NCBI GenBank assembly: GCA_015698045.1
Contig: BLAL01000234.1
Coordinates: 1-64,000, forward strand
Direction: 5' to 3'
Source of the DNA: Rhizophagus clarus
Taxonomy: Eukaryota > Glomeromycota > Glomeromycetes > Glomerales > Glomeraceae
DNA: 64,000 nucleotides
The position numbers and the translations under genes were made by a program. Every line of letters begins with the position of its first letter. The first letter of the stretch is position 1. This document shows, in pieces, positions 30,482 to 42,119 of the stretch. The notes beneath the pieces are model-generated. The model did no database searches. It was not told where the DNA came from and worked only from the letters and a program-made list of their open reading frames with translations.

Positions 30482-32549
30482 TTTTTTTTTTTTTTTTTTT
30501 TTTAGTCAAAAGAAATGCTTTATTATTTTGAAAAAAGATAGAAAAGGTTACAAAAGATCAAAAAATTACAAAGCCAGCCCGTTCCCCACACTAGGGTCAC
30601 AAACTATCTCATGACTACTATATCCTTAGCCTATTCTCTGTAGTGTAATAGGAAGTCTAGCTATAGAATTGTTCAAGGTATAAAGGAAAACGAAAAAGAA
30701 AAAAGAAAAATTCTATGATCTAACAAAACAACAAAAAAAAAAAACATTACGTAAAGCGAATGCAAAAGCATGACAAGAAGTTAGTGTGGAATCTTCTATC
30801 TATCCCTCCCAACTAAACTAAACATAATGTTCTAATAATGCCTTCAGCCCAGCTATTAAATGTTTCACATCCGGCTTCTTAGACTGGTCGTTTCTTGGGT
30901 GAGCGATCTTCTTGGTAGAACGTCCAGATTTAGGGGTTTTGTTTTGATCATTCTTGCGGTTGTTAGTATTAAAACCTGAAAAAGAAAAATTAGACCCTTT
31001 GGGTGTCCCGGAAGACTTCTCTGCATTGCCAATTCGAGCAGATCTACGTATATTCTTGAAGTTGGGGGTGGAATAACGGCACCATGAAATTCTCACGTCA
31101 TTCCAAAACTGCGGGTTATTAATGCGAGTGGAAACATGATCCCAAGTGTCAAAGTAACCAATCAGCTTTCTAGATCCATCAACTTCTTTGACTATTTTAA
31201 AAGATTTTATGCCACTGTTCAACAAAAATTGGTGAGGGCGTCCATTTGGGAATAAAGAGGCATCCGTCATGTCATCTGGAAGATTGTACACAGCGGCTTA
31301 GAACTTTTCTCGTTGTTTCCTTTCAGAAAGGTTCCAGGAAGCAGGAAACCATCGAACAGGGATTCCTCCCAGGTTGACAGTCCAGTCCCCTCCGTTATAA
31401 CATTTCAAGCACTCATGGTCAGGAATCAGTCTAATCCTCGCAGATAAGTACTTCTTGTGCACCCTTGTGCTGACTGATATGACCTTACCTCATCGTCCTA
31501 GATTGGCCAACAGAGTATAGTTATCCTATTTGGCCGGAATATCATAGACTACAAGATCCAATGATTGTGCTTGTTCTTGATCTTGAGGAACATATCTGGT
31601 GATGATAACATTTCCATTTTTTAATGTATTGTCTGTCTCTTTCTGTTTTAATTTCTTTTCATTGTCTATAAGCGTTGATTGTGGTTTAGAATCTCGCTTC
31701 AACAGCTGCTTATAGGGTGTGGAAGGAGGAGAAAGTAAACTTTGGTTAAAAGTAACCGTCCTTGAACCAGAAGGTTTAGAGGGTGTGTACTCAGGAGATT
31801 CTTTGCTAAAAGTGGGCACTACTTGTTCATCCAGTCCAGAAGGAGTTTGTAGTTGCAATGCTCTCTTCTTCTCCTTACGGGCCTTCTTTTTAGCACTCCT
31901 TTTCTGAGATTTGGTTAAGGGCGTGACAGGTATAGGTGTGATATTACGTGGGGGTGTGGCGAGTATTTCATCGTCTAAAGATCCAATCGAACTTGCATCT
32001 AACACATTAATATTAATTGACATATCTGATTGGTGCATTGAATCCCCTAGATCTTCCTTTTCAGGAGTTTGTTTGTTTGTGTGTGCTTCACATTCTCGGC
32101 GAATTTCGGAATCTATAAGAATACGTGCTTGATTCTCTTCGTCCAAAATAAAAATATTGAGAAGAGTAGCAAAAAATTGAGCCATAGGAGAATAGCAGTC
32201 GTTGGAGTCAACCGTTCGTGACAACTTATCCAAAGGAACTATTTGGTTCCTATTATTGTAATAAAACTGGTCTAGTAGCGTAGGGTCTGGAGCTATTATT
32301 CCGCCAAAAGACTCTGGGTTTTCTTTAGCAAGACCGGCGACAAAGTCTATTATAACATCGTGGTAACGGTCAAAAGGTGGACTCTCTTCAGCAGAAGTAA
32401 GGGTAACTTGGGTCGTAGAAGACGTTGATGCTATTTTTGGAGCTGGTTTACTTAGCAAAAATCCTTTCTTCATGATAAAAATTTATTGTTTTTCTTCCGT
32501 GAAAATTTGGTTCACAGATCTGCAGGAAAGAGTTTTTCTATTCCTTTTC
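30482..32549 (-). mobile_element. ORF1-only LINE-derived retroposon, about 2.07 kb
   Basis: The minus strand begins near 32549, carries one long reading region (32473-30818), a 3' untranslated part and a poly-A tail (poly-T at 30482-30505 on the plus strand). It is flanked by a 14-bp target duplication. No endonuclease or reverse transcriptase is present, so it must have been moved in trans by a LINE, comparable in structure to mammalian HAL1 'half-L1' elements. It is nested in the CACTA-like element 26067-32958. Confidence 0.75.
30818..32473 (-). pseudogene. LINE ORF1-like nucleic-acid-binding protein, three in-frame stops
   Basis: One continuous frame of about 551 codons from ATG 32473. 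N-terminal half: disordered with helical segment (DRYHDVIIDFVAGLAKENPE) and basic block KSQKRSAKKKARKEKKR. From about residue 305: LDLVVYDIPAK..., LSARIRLIPDHECLKCYNGG, VNLGGIPVRWFPASWNLSER, FQFLLNSGIKSFKIV-like text and YFDTWDHVSTRINNPQFW, an RRM-like fold seen in many Rhizophagus transposon proteins. The tail is basic. Stops interrupt the frame: TAG 31528-31526 (after YDIPAK), TGA 31492-31490 (after NLGR) and TAA 31300-31298 (after REKF). The first two sit where Trp is expected and the last where Gln is expected, so all three are simple transitions with no frameshift. Confidence 0.7.
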
Positions 32550-32563
32550 TAAATTATAAATAT
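32550..32563 (+). repeat. Target-site duplication (right) of the ORF1-only retroposon
   Basis: TAAATTATAAATAT, identical to 30468-30481. After it the CACTA-like subterminal sequence resumes. Confidence 0.85.
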
Positions 32564-32574
32564 CTAATATATTT

Positions 32575-32958
32575 CAGTTATATATAGGATATATATCGGG
32601 TATATATAGGATACTTATTAGCGGTATCTGATAAGTGTCTAATATTTATTATAGTAATATCAGGTACCCAATAAATCTATGATATATGACTAATATATGA
32701 CCGATATCTAACTACCCAATATGTATGAGATATATGTATGAAATATATGACTGATATCTAACTACCTGATATGTATGAGATATGTATGAGATGTGTATAC
32801 TATGTATCACCATTTTTCTGCATCCAACAGGTACATATCAGGTACCTGATATGTGTGAGATTATTAAATATCATACACATATCTCACATATATCTCACAC
32901 ATATCTCACACATATTAGATACCTGATATGTACCTGATAGTATCAATTTTAACCAGTG
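32575..32958 (-). repeat. Right terminal and subterminal repeats of the CACTA-like element (copy 1)
   Basis: GGATATATATCGGGTATATA, then clustered GATATGTATGAGATATGTAT and CACATATCTCACACATAT words, ending ...GATAGTATCAATTTTAACCAGTG. About 385 bp. The same arrangement, with better conserved GGGTACC words, is found at 42120-42498. Confidence 0.7.
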
Positions 32959-34070
32959 CGAAATAATCATGAAGACCTGCCTAAAAAAAAAGAAAAATGA
33001 ACTATTAGAGTTCATTAAGAAAAATGTATTAAATGTATTAAAAGAAACCCACTATCTTACTAAATTCTCACATGTCTAGGACCTGAATAACTAAACCACC
33101 TACAAAGAAAAAAACAAACAGTGAGAAACAGTTTGTTAAAAAAAATAAAAGAAAAAAGAGCTTAACTCCTCTAAAATCTTTTATTCGTTTAAAAACTGAG
33201 TATCTGAAAAAATAAGAGAATATTCTACCAAATCTCTTACGTGTCCAAAGAGCTGAAACTAACTGTCTGAAATAAAATAAGAAATTAGTAACTGCTTTTA
33301 AAAGACAGAATAAAGAAAAAACATCTCACCAATTGAATGAAATCACTTCCAAAAATAATGGAAAATTGGCTGTCTATAAAATGAATTAAACGCAACATTT
33401 ATTTAAATACATGATTTATTAAAAAAAAAGAATTTTTTTTTTTATAAAAAAAACATAATGATATTACTCTTGTTTTACCTAACAAATCCTTCTCTTCTCA
33501 TTAAATTCTGATGTGCTGAGAACCAATCGTCTAAAATAGTATTAAAATGAGTCATTAGCAAATACTCGTAAAATAACAAAATAAAATAAAAAAGAAAGAT
33601 ACTCACCAAAATCTTACTGAAGAATCAACCGTCTAAAAAAGAGAACAAAATAAATTAATTAGTGTCTATTCTTTGAAAAACTGAATAAAGAAATTAACCT
33701 TAAAACTCATCAAACTTCCAAAAATTTGAAGAGTCGCAAAAAAGAGACGATTTCAACAAATTTTTACACATTCAGGTATACCGAAGAACTAAAGAAAAAA
33801 ATGAACTATTAATAAAGTTTGTTAAAATCAAAAATTAAAATTTTCACTCGCCAGAAGTCTAAAATCCAAAGAGATTCGAGAGAACCACTTAAAAAAAGAA
33901 AGAAAATGGCTGTTAGAACTGTTCATAATTAAAAAGAAAAAATGAAATAAACTTACTAAAATTTCGCATTCAAAGAGACTGAAAGAACTACTTAGAAAGA
34001 AAAGTCAAAAAAATGTTTCGTTAAAATTTTTTTTCAATACAAGTATTTAGAAAGAAAGTTAAAACATTAG
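32959..34070 (-). repeat. Exon-like mini-blocks (minus strand), set D
   Basis: About eight to nine blocks. On the minus strand each starts after TTTTAG or TTTATAG, often with AC(A/G)(G/A)TT: ACAGTTAGTTTCAGCTCTTT (about 33240-33270), ACAGCCAATTTTCCATTATT...CAATTG|GTGAGA (about 33327-33375), ACGATTGGTTCTCAGCACAT... TTAG|GTAAAA (about 33477-33532), ACGGTTGATTCTTCAGTAAG...TTTTG|GTGAGT (about 33605-33634). Spacing is about 90-140 bp. They share beginnings but differ in length, so a common frame is less clear than in set B. Confidence 0.4.
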
Positions 34071-34765
34071 GAAACGTTTCATTAAGTATTTTTTTTCAAC
34101 AAAAAGTATAAGTAAAATGGGAAAAAGGAAAGGAAAAAACGAATTAAAGGGAAAGGATAAAGGATAAAGAAGGACGCAGATAGGGAAGAATGAAAGGAAA
34201 GGAAAACAAAATGAGAGAAAGGGAAAAGATAAAAGGAAAAGAAAGTATAAAAGGAAAAGCTTTATTAAAAGTTTAAATTAAACTTTTAATTGAACTGGTA
34301 GTATGCGTAATACTCAATTAATATGTGATACATGATATGACATTCAATTAATATACAGTACACTATTTGACTATGGTTCAACAATGTCAAATATATAATA
34401 TATGAAGTTTCGTAAAAGTTTGATATGTTGACTCGATGCTCAAATAATACAGTCACTACTGTTACATTTTGATATAATAAAGTAAGTGTCTGGGCTGGCC
34501 GATCAGACCTTCATTATAAAAAATTCCTTTGGTATAACTGGTATAATAGTATTGATCATGTAACTCATTGATCTAATTTATCAAACTTCAATCTTTTAAA
34601 AAAAAACTTTTTTATTCTCTTAATCCCTTTTCCATTCCCTCACCTTTGTTCTCTCACTTTTCTCTCTCATTCCTTCTATTATGTTCCTTCTCTTCTTACT
34701 CTTTTCCACAATTTTTTGAGCTCTTTAAATGCAAATTTCAGACGTTTTAGTTTTCTCTGGATTTG
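34071..34765. other. Purine-rich and pyrimidine-rich tracts, no gene
   Basis: 34120-34265 is A/G-rich on the plus strand (AGGAAAGGAAAAGAAAG style) and 34610-34715 is C/T-rich, so the two could pair as a loose inverted repeat. The same combination appears around 28.2 kb and 57-59 kb next to exon-like blocks. Confidence 0.45.
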
Positions 34766-35177
34766 ATTACCCAAATAACCAATAAAAATTGATAATTTTG
34801 TTGATCATGTGATTGCACGATCACGATTTAATTATTTATTTATCGTTTTTTTTTTTCAAAACTTTTTTCTCTCTCTCTCAAATTTTTACTTTATTGTTTT
34901 TGTCTAAAAAATAAAGATAAAGGTATATTTTTTGTTGAAATTTCTTTTCCCATTATTATGTTATTTATAATATTACCCAAATAACCAATAAAAATTGATA
35001 ATTTTGTTGATCATGTGATTGCACGATCATGATTTAATTATTTATTTATCATTTTTTTTTTTTTTCAAAACTTTTTTCTCTCTCTCTCAAATTTTTACTT
35101 TATTGTTTTTGTCTAAAAAATAAAGATAAAGGTATATTTTTTGTTGAAATTTCTTTTCCCATTATTATGTTATTCTT
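34766..35177. repeat. 206-bp tandem duplication
   Basis: Two near-identical copies, starts at 34766 and 34972 (ATTACCCAAATAACCAATAA...). Each contains TTGATCATGTGATTGCACGA and a TCTCTCTCTC tract. A third diverged relative is at about 29545-29710. The second copy is cut by the LINE insertion. Confidence 0.85.
35160..35177 (+). repeat. Target-site duplication (left, 3' side) of the LINE
   Basis: CATTATTATGTTATTCTT here, followed by the LINE's poly-T, is repeated exactly at 41398-41415. The related uninterrupted sequence near 29715-29735 confirms that the target was contiguous before insertion. Confidence 0.9.
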
Positions 35178-38100
35178 TTTTTTTTTTTTTTTTTGCAAGG
35201 TAGTGCAATTCATGAGTTTATTAGTCATATAAAGATAACAGATATTTCTGCTGCAAGTATAACTAATCCATTAAAACTCTGAACCGGTTCCCCATCCTAT
35301 AGATTGCTTCCGTGCCCTACCATCACCAATATGACATTCACCTATATCCTCCTATAGTAGCTATCAGATTATATAGAATCATTATTGTCCTATGGCTTCA
35401 GTATGTGCTTTCACTACCCTCTAAACAAAAAGAAAATTTATATGTGTATTTATACATCTTGATATTATTATATACCTTCCAAATTACCCTATTTCCTTCT
35501 CTAATAAACTGATTTATATACTGTCTTGTTTTTTCAAGAGAAATTGACCATTGTTCATTATGTTTGAAAATTTTCCTTCCCTTTAGATCATATGTGTCAC
35601 CTTCTATTTGTTGAGTTGGAGTCCGTTCATATGTAATGCGTTGATGTGCTGGTATTTTCTTCTTTAGGTCTTTCTTCTTTATTCCTTTCATGCGTTCCCA
35701 TTCAGTTACTATGTTGCAACGTGGTTGCCAAATGATTTTATAAAATTCATTAATGAAGATCTCTAAAAACAGGGTAGTAATTGTTAGTGTAGCTTTTTCT
35801 GACTTAACAATGGATTTGAGTTTTCTATATTTTTCTTTTGGAAAAAAGTTTCTTAACATCAGATGTATAAAAGGAATAGGTAACTCCTGGTTAGGACCTG
35901 TGATATGAACAAAGAAATTCCTATTCCATGACATCAATTGTTGTATGTCTTCTTGGTTTAATTGAAGATGATTTTCTTGTGACAGTAAGTCTTTAAGCAT
36001 TTGATCACATTCATGCCTAGTATTGTTAGCCACCATCAGCCACTTATCTTTGAGTTGCTGGCAATAGATTATGTGATCATCATCTTCATTTTCTTCAAGA
36101 CACATTCTGCACTTTACATCTCCATATAGATCATATCTTCTTTCTTTCATAATCTCTAGAGTTGGTAGTAAATTGTTTGTAAGTTTCAAGTGTTTGATGA
36201 ATCTATTGTTTACTGATGATGATGTACAGTTGAATCCTGTATTTTTTTAAATAATGCCCATGTGACTTTCTCTTCTATCGTGTAAGTTGTATCTTGTAAA
36301 ATTGTTCTATTTGCGCGGTTGAGGGACCATGCTGCCTCTAATGCTGACTCACATAAGTTATCTATAAATTTCCTGATGTGTCTATCAACTCTTTTGCCAT
36401 CCCAATATAAATCATATTTTAAGTCTTTTTGTTGTGAATCATTGATTGTAATACAGGTTAATTTTTCTTTATCATTCTTGGCCACTCTGTCTGCTTCTTC
36501 ATTGCCTTTGACTCCTGAGTGGCCTTTCACTTTTATTAGTTTTAACTCTAAGTGTTTGCTATCGATAAGGTTAATTATGCTGCTAACTATGCTGTAGTTA
36601 TTGCTTTTACACCATACTCGTATTTTGTTTTTTCCATTTGTTAAGCTTGTATTTATATAATTGATACTGTCTATTGCAGCTTGAGAGTCAGTGAAGATTT
36701 TTACTCTCTGTCCTGTTTGTAAGACAAGTATAGCTGATAGGATGGCTCCAAGCTCTGCACGTGTAGATGAAGGCCATTCTGTAATTGAGCTGCTGCATTC
36801 CAAAATTACCTCTTCTTTATTGTTCAGTATTACCCATCCTGTGTCCATATGTTTTGTAAAAGTGTTTAGGTTCGCATTATACCGGGTTGTCAGTGAGCCG
36901 TCAGTATATATATTAATCATGTCAGATGGGCTAAATAGTAATTTTAGATGATGTAATAATGCTATGTGTTGTGTCACAGATTCTTTATTTAATAATGTAT
37001 TTTGAATAAGAGCCGTATCATAATCATGTATTTGTATGGGGCCAGGTATCCATTCTGGGATATGTTGTCTCCCTTAGTGATTTCTAATTTCTATTATGTC
37101 TTTAATAATTTTGGTATTGGAGTTGTTTTGACAATTAGAGATCCTGTTTATACAAGCTAGGTCCGAACATTCCTTGTTAAAATAACAGTTGTGACTTTCT
37201 TTGTTGACTCTTTTATCATTTAATGCGCAGCCATTGCAACGTTGTATGACAATCACTCCATTGTCATCTCCTTTTTTAATAGCCCAGTGTTGTATTGAGT
37301 ATCTCCCTGACCGGTTTTTTTTTGTTAATTTGTCCTATTACTAGCGTGTGGTCTTGTTGTGTATATACAAATTCTTTCTTTCTGCCATCTGTAGACGGAG
37401 TCTCCTTTGTTACCTTAATTGCCTGTATGTTAATTGAGGTTTCTCTGTCCCTTTCTGACTCGCTTCCTGGGTTTAATGATTCCACGCTTATCTTACATAG
37501 GTCTTTAAGTTGAGTTGATTGTTGTACTAGGCCTAACAGAATAGTGAACCATTTCAGAGTTTTTCCTCTTGCTTGTCTCTTATTAAAGTCACATATTTGT
37601 TGCCATGTGATTGTATTTGACGCATCGTAGTTTAGTAGTTGCAGGACTCCATATATAGAGAGAGTTGCTGCTTTTCTTATAATGAGTTCCTTGTCTTTTT
37701 TTACTAATTCCGGCGCTTGCTCATATACGAAGTCTCTCACACTTGGGCCAATTATTGGTATATTCCATTCTTCGTTTTCCGTTAATGGATGGAATTTGAA
37801 AAAGTAATCATGTGCTTTTCTTACCACGTTGTACGTATGGTTATTCAGTATCTTATTAGGAACTGTAACGTCAGGGTCATTTGTTAGGATACACGACGTT
37901 ATGTTTAATGTCAGCTGTGCTTTTTTTAATCTCATCTTGAGTATGTCTGCCTGCTTTGTTTGAGAGTTTAGGGCTACAAGGAATTCCGTTATTTGCGCTG
38001 CTAGTTGGTTTCTCCAAAGGTTTTTTAATTTGCCTTGTGCTGAGTGTAGGAGGATATTGTCGTGACAATTAGCTGGGAGCCGCGCTTTGTGTTTGATTAC

Positions 38101-41100
38101 TTTCATCACTAGTCTGAAGATTTCTTCATATTTTTTTTCTTCCCAGATGGTAGTCTTTAGCCTGTACTCAAGTCTTGGGAGCAAGACGGCATTTACAATG
38201 TAAATTGCCTGCGCATGAGTTATGTGCTTGCGTCTAATGGCCCCTAGTATTGTTGAAATTTCCTTCTTCACTAGCGATTCTATGTGTTTGTCGCCTTTGT
38301 CTGTTTTAAACCATACTCCCAAAATACGTATTGGATCTGAACCTTTGTTAGCGAAAACCTTATCTTTATTTTTTCCTATTTCAAGGAATCTTTCGTTTTC
38401 GTTAATGTCTTCTGGATTTACTACTATAATTTCAGACTTTTCTCCATTTATTTTTATATCATTAATGTCAAAAAATTTGTCAGCAATTAATGATATTTTT
38501 TTTGCTTCGTTTTTACTTTTAGCTATCCATTGTGTGTCGTCTACGTATGCTGAAGCGGCAGTTCGTATTTTTATGTTTCGTTTCTCGTTATGAAATACGT
38601 TATTCGGCCATTTCAGTTCCATTGTATATCCTAATGATTCGTCTTCTTGTATTCTATGAAGTAACGGATCGTAGAAGATTCTCCATACAAGGGGGGATAT
38701 CACCTCACCTTGATCGATACCGTCGCATGCGGTGAAAGTGTCCGTTAAGCCGTATGCCGTGATGATTCTCATCTTACGATTTTTGTATATGTTTATGATG
38801 AAATTAATGATGGTATGTGGTAGTCTAATCCTTTCCAAAGCTTTTTGCAGGGGGATCATTCTGACGCTATCGAACGCCTTCGCCATATCCTGGGACACGA
38901 TTCATAGTGTCTTGTTTTCTTCACGGGCGTCTTCTAATATGCTGTTGATTATTGTGAGTGGAGCTGATGTTGATTCGCCCGGTAAACCTGCATAGTTTGG
39001 TTCTTTCAGGATTTCATATCTGCTGAGTATACTACCTAGGCGTTTTGTAATGATCTTTACCGCGCATTTGCGTAAACATTCGATTAAGAGAATTGGTCTC
39101 GTTCTTGCTAGGTTATAGTCCCAATCATATGTCTTGGGGATCGGATAAAGTTGGGATACCTTTCACTTTACCGGTATGTCCTGTAGGTAGTAGCATAAGC
39201 CAGTGTATTGCCTGAATAATTCATTCACTTTAACACCTGCTTTCTTTATCAGTTTGTAGCTGATGTTTGATATGCCCGGTGCTGATTTGTCATTCGTAGT
39301 GTTGAGCATCTCGTTCCATTCTTGTTCTGTCGGTGTATCACTCAAACGGTCGTAGATTTGTGGATTAATGTCAGCTCGTGGTTCGTATATGTCTTTCCAT
39401 TGTTCTGGGAGGTTCTCAAATTTATGATTTCTTGAACGGAATAACGCTGAGAATGTGTTGATAGCTTCTGTTTGGACTTCATCTTTAGAATTTAAGAGAG
39501 TTTCCTCCTGTGTGTCTGTAGTTATGCGGATTCTGTCCAGGTTAATTTTGGAGTATATTTTGTCTAGTATATTATTGATCATTTTCCGTTGGTCCGTGGT
39601 GATCATTTTATTCCTTTCTTCGATTCTTCTCTTTATTGTTGCTTCTTTGCATGCTTTGTCTTTCATTTTGATCACCCTTCTGACTATCTTCAACCAATTT
39701 CTAGTCTCACATTTCCACGTGTGCCAGTCTGTGTCTTCTGTTAACTGGGATATGTTTGTTCCGTAGTGTCGGTTAAAGGATTTGATCCCTTCCGATGCCT
39801 TGAGTAACTCCGTTCCTTTCAGCTCATTCTTGTGTAATTTCCTCATTAAGCTTCTTATGTATAGGAGGTCTTTCCGTTCTTTTGAAGAGTCTTCAATTTC
39901 TTTATAGTTTCTATTGAGGTTAGTTTTCGTGCCTCCTACCTTTTTGTGTGGGATGTGTTCGAGTGATGCCTGTTGTATGCAATTGCATATAATGTCCCAT
40001 AGTTTATTAAGGGTGTCTTTGTTTTGTCCGTGGGTTTCTATGTAATTAAAGGCATTTCGTTTCTCTAAGAGGTCTTTGAGGTGTTTTTCATATTTGTTCC
40101 ATTGCTCATTTGTGGTGTTTTCATAATCGAATATTATACGTTTTGTATTTTTCTCAGCTCTTCTACCACCTTTGTTGTTAGTGACTATTATGTCTGTGAG
40201 CGAAATTTCTACAAGCAAGATATTATGGTCACTATCTGTGATGTCGGCTGACTGGTATATATGACTCTTTTTTAGTTTATCTTCAAGCTTAGGGTCCGCC
40301 CAGATATAATCAATTCTGGTTGATGTAGTTTTATTTGTCCATGTGAAGCTTCTTTTCTTCGGGTTTAGTTTCCTAAATGTGTCCACGAAGAAAGAGTCAT
40401 CTAGCCATGTGATGATATTTGATGGTTTTTTAGCGAGCTTGGATGGGCCACTGTAATCCATTGATTTATTGATATATGAATTTAAATCTCCTATCAAAAC
40501 GTAATATCTATTCTTTTTGCTGTGATTCGTAAATTCGTTTTTAATGTGGCTGGTTAGTTCGTTCTGTTTTACTATGTCTGATGGTGGCATGTACACTACG
40601 CCTACTACAAGTGTGCAATTCTTGAAGAATAGCTTAGCTTCGATATAGTAGGCGCCGATTCTATTAACTTTTCCTAAGTGTTTTTCCCATTTCTTGTTGA
40701 TTATAATACAAACTCCGGATCCCTTAATCTTGTTGTCTTTGTTAGTCCAGAACGAGATGTATTCTGTGTTTTGCTTATTCCAGAATTCTCCATCTTTCCT
40801 TGTTCTGTTTGTTTCGCATATACCTATGATGTCGGCTCCTTTATTTGTACAATAGTCCATGAATATATTAAGTTTAAAATAGTCCAGTCCAAGTCCATTA
40901 ATGTTGTGTCCCATGAATGTTAAATTGAATGTGTTAGTGACACTAGCGCCGCCGTTGATGTTGAGTTCGTCCTGTCTTTGTTGTGAGTGTCTAATGTTCG
41001 TGTCTTGTATGTGAGACGCGTCGTTGTTCTGAGTGTTCCTGGGGGAATTGGGGAATTGTTGGGGTTTTCCCTTTCTTGTTTTTGTTTTTCGCGTAACTTT

Positions 41101-41397
41101 CGTGTTTTTGTTTGTCATTTCAGTTGAATTGAGTAGTTTATTATTTGCCATTGTTTTGTTTTGTTTACCGTTTAGACCAGCTAAAAGGTTTTTTCTATAA
41201 GTCAATTAAATTTTAAATTAATAAAATATTTAATTAAAATTTATTTAATAATTATTTTAAATAATTATTAATTTTTTAATTTTTTTTTCATTAAATATTA
41301 TGGATTTTTTTTTTTTTTAATAAATTAACTATATAGTATTTTTCTTTATGTTTAAAATGGATTTATTTGTTATAATTGAAAAAGCAAATTTTATAAT
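35178..41397 (-). mobile_element. LINE (APE endonuclease, RT, RNase H), about 6.2 kb, full-length-looking
   Basis: Orientation minus. Its 5' side is at about 41397, the coding region runs 41205-35398, and the 3' poly-A appears as poly-T after 35178. It is flanked by an 18-bp target duplication. Order: APE-type endonuclease, reverse transcriptase, RNase H, CCHC finger; this order resembles Tad1/I-type clades. Only about five disabling changes are visible, so it is young. It sits in a body related to the CACTA-like element at 26-33 kb. Confidence 0.9.
35398..41205 (-). pseudogene. LINE polyprotein: endonuclease-RT-RNase H-zinc finger
   Basis: From ATG 41205. Basic N-terminus, then APE endonuclease motifs (GHNINGLG, GICETN, VVGVVYMPPS, YYVLIGDLNS, FTWTNKTTSTRIDYIWADP, TDSDHNILLVEI). 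The RT begins in APGISNISYKLIKKAG and continues with DMAKAFDSVRM, CDGIDQGEVISPLVWRIFYD, AYVDDTQW (catalytic YVDD) and RILGVWFKTD. A RNase H domain follows with INIYTDGSL, SSTRAELGAIL, IFTDSQAA and GNEEADRVAKN (D-E-D-D all present), and a C-terminal CCHC-like finger CRMCLEENEDDDHIIYC. Defects: TGA 39165-39163 and TGA 38904-38902 (both probably from Trp), a frame change at the A-run near 37318, TAA near 37075, and a frame change near 36205. Not functional as it stands. Confidence 0.88.
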
Positions 41398-41415
41398 CAT
41401 TATTATGTTATTCTT
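41398..41415 (+). repeat. Target-site duplication (right, 5' side) of the LINE
   Basis: CATTATTATGTTATTCTT, exact copy of 35160-35177. After it the CACTA-like element body continues (TAACACTCTTATTAATATAT), matching 29735-29760. Confidence 0.9.
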
Positions 41416-42119
41416 AACACTCTTATTAATATATTTTTCCAATGTATTTCTTCTCACTAACGTCCTAAACAATGTTCTACTATCGAGTTTTTTACTTTAT
41501 TGGTTTTTCTAAAAAATAAATACAAAGGTACATTTTTTGTTGAAATTTCTTTTTCCATCCTGTTAACACTCTTACTAATATTTTTTTCTAATGTGTTTCC
41601 TCCTACTAACGTTCCTACTAACAATGTTCTACTGTTAAACATTTTTTATTTCTTACTTTTACTAACACTTCTACTAACATTAACACTAACATTAATACTT
41701 ATACTTTATATTTTTTTTTTATTGACGTTCCTTTTCTACTTCTACTAATTTTCATACTAACATTAATACTAACACTTTCTAATGTAAAAATTTTTTTATT
41801 AACGTTCCTTTTCTTTTGCTAACACTTCTACTAATATTCATACTAACACTTTTATTACTAACATTTTACTTTCTTTCAAATTAAATAGATATAATGAAAT
41901 GAAAACAAGCAAACAAGTGAACATTAATTGTAAATTTATGTAAAGAGTAGTGAATTTTTTTTATAATATTTTTTGTATAATATTTTTTTTTATTATCGAT
42001 TGAAAATATAAATAAAACTTTCAGTAATTACAATTAAATGAATTAAATTACTTTTAAATTACAATTGTATTTAAATTATAAATCTACTACTATTAATGCC
42101 CCATAAATGCTATACTTTT
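41416..42119. other. AT-rich body of the second CACTA-like element
   Basis: No gene. Repeats of CTAATATT/CACTAACATTAATACT. Parallel to 29735-30466 in the first element over most of its length, including TTTAAATTATAAAT near 42070. Confidence 0.55.

Larger units (their letters stand above)
26067..32958. mobile_element. CACTA/EnSpm-like non-autonomous element, about 6.9 kb
   Basis: Ends are inverted: left CACTGGTCAAAATCAATTCT at 26067, right (read on the minus strand) CACTGGTTAAAATTGATACT from 32958. Both continue inwards into clustered words GATATGTACC / CATATCGGGTA, the subterminal-repeat architecture of CACTA elements, which also start CACTA/CACTG. The three bases outside are TGA and CGA, so a 3-bp target duplication would need one change. 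No transposase lies inside; contents are the exon-like array (26740-28130), divergent plus-strand exon-like blocks, AT-rich DNA and a nested ORF1-only retroposon (30481-32549). Confidence 0.6.

Noticed and set aside
38222-38995. Plus-strand frames of 67-123 codons within the LINE
   Set aside because: Antisense shadows of the reverse-transcriptase region.
42067-42080. A second TTTAAATTATAAAT as a target duplication for the ORF1-only retroposon
   Set aside because: This copy lies in the sister element and marks the homologous empty position, not a flank of that insertion.
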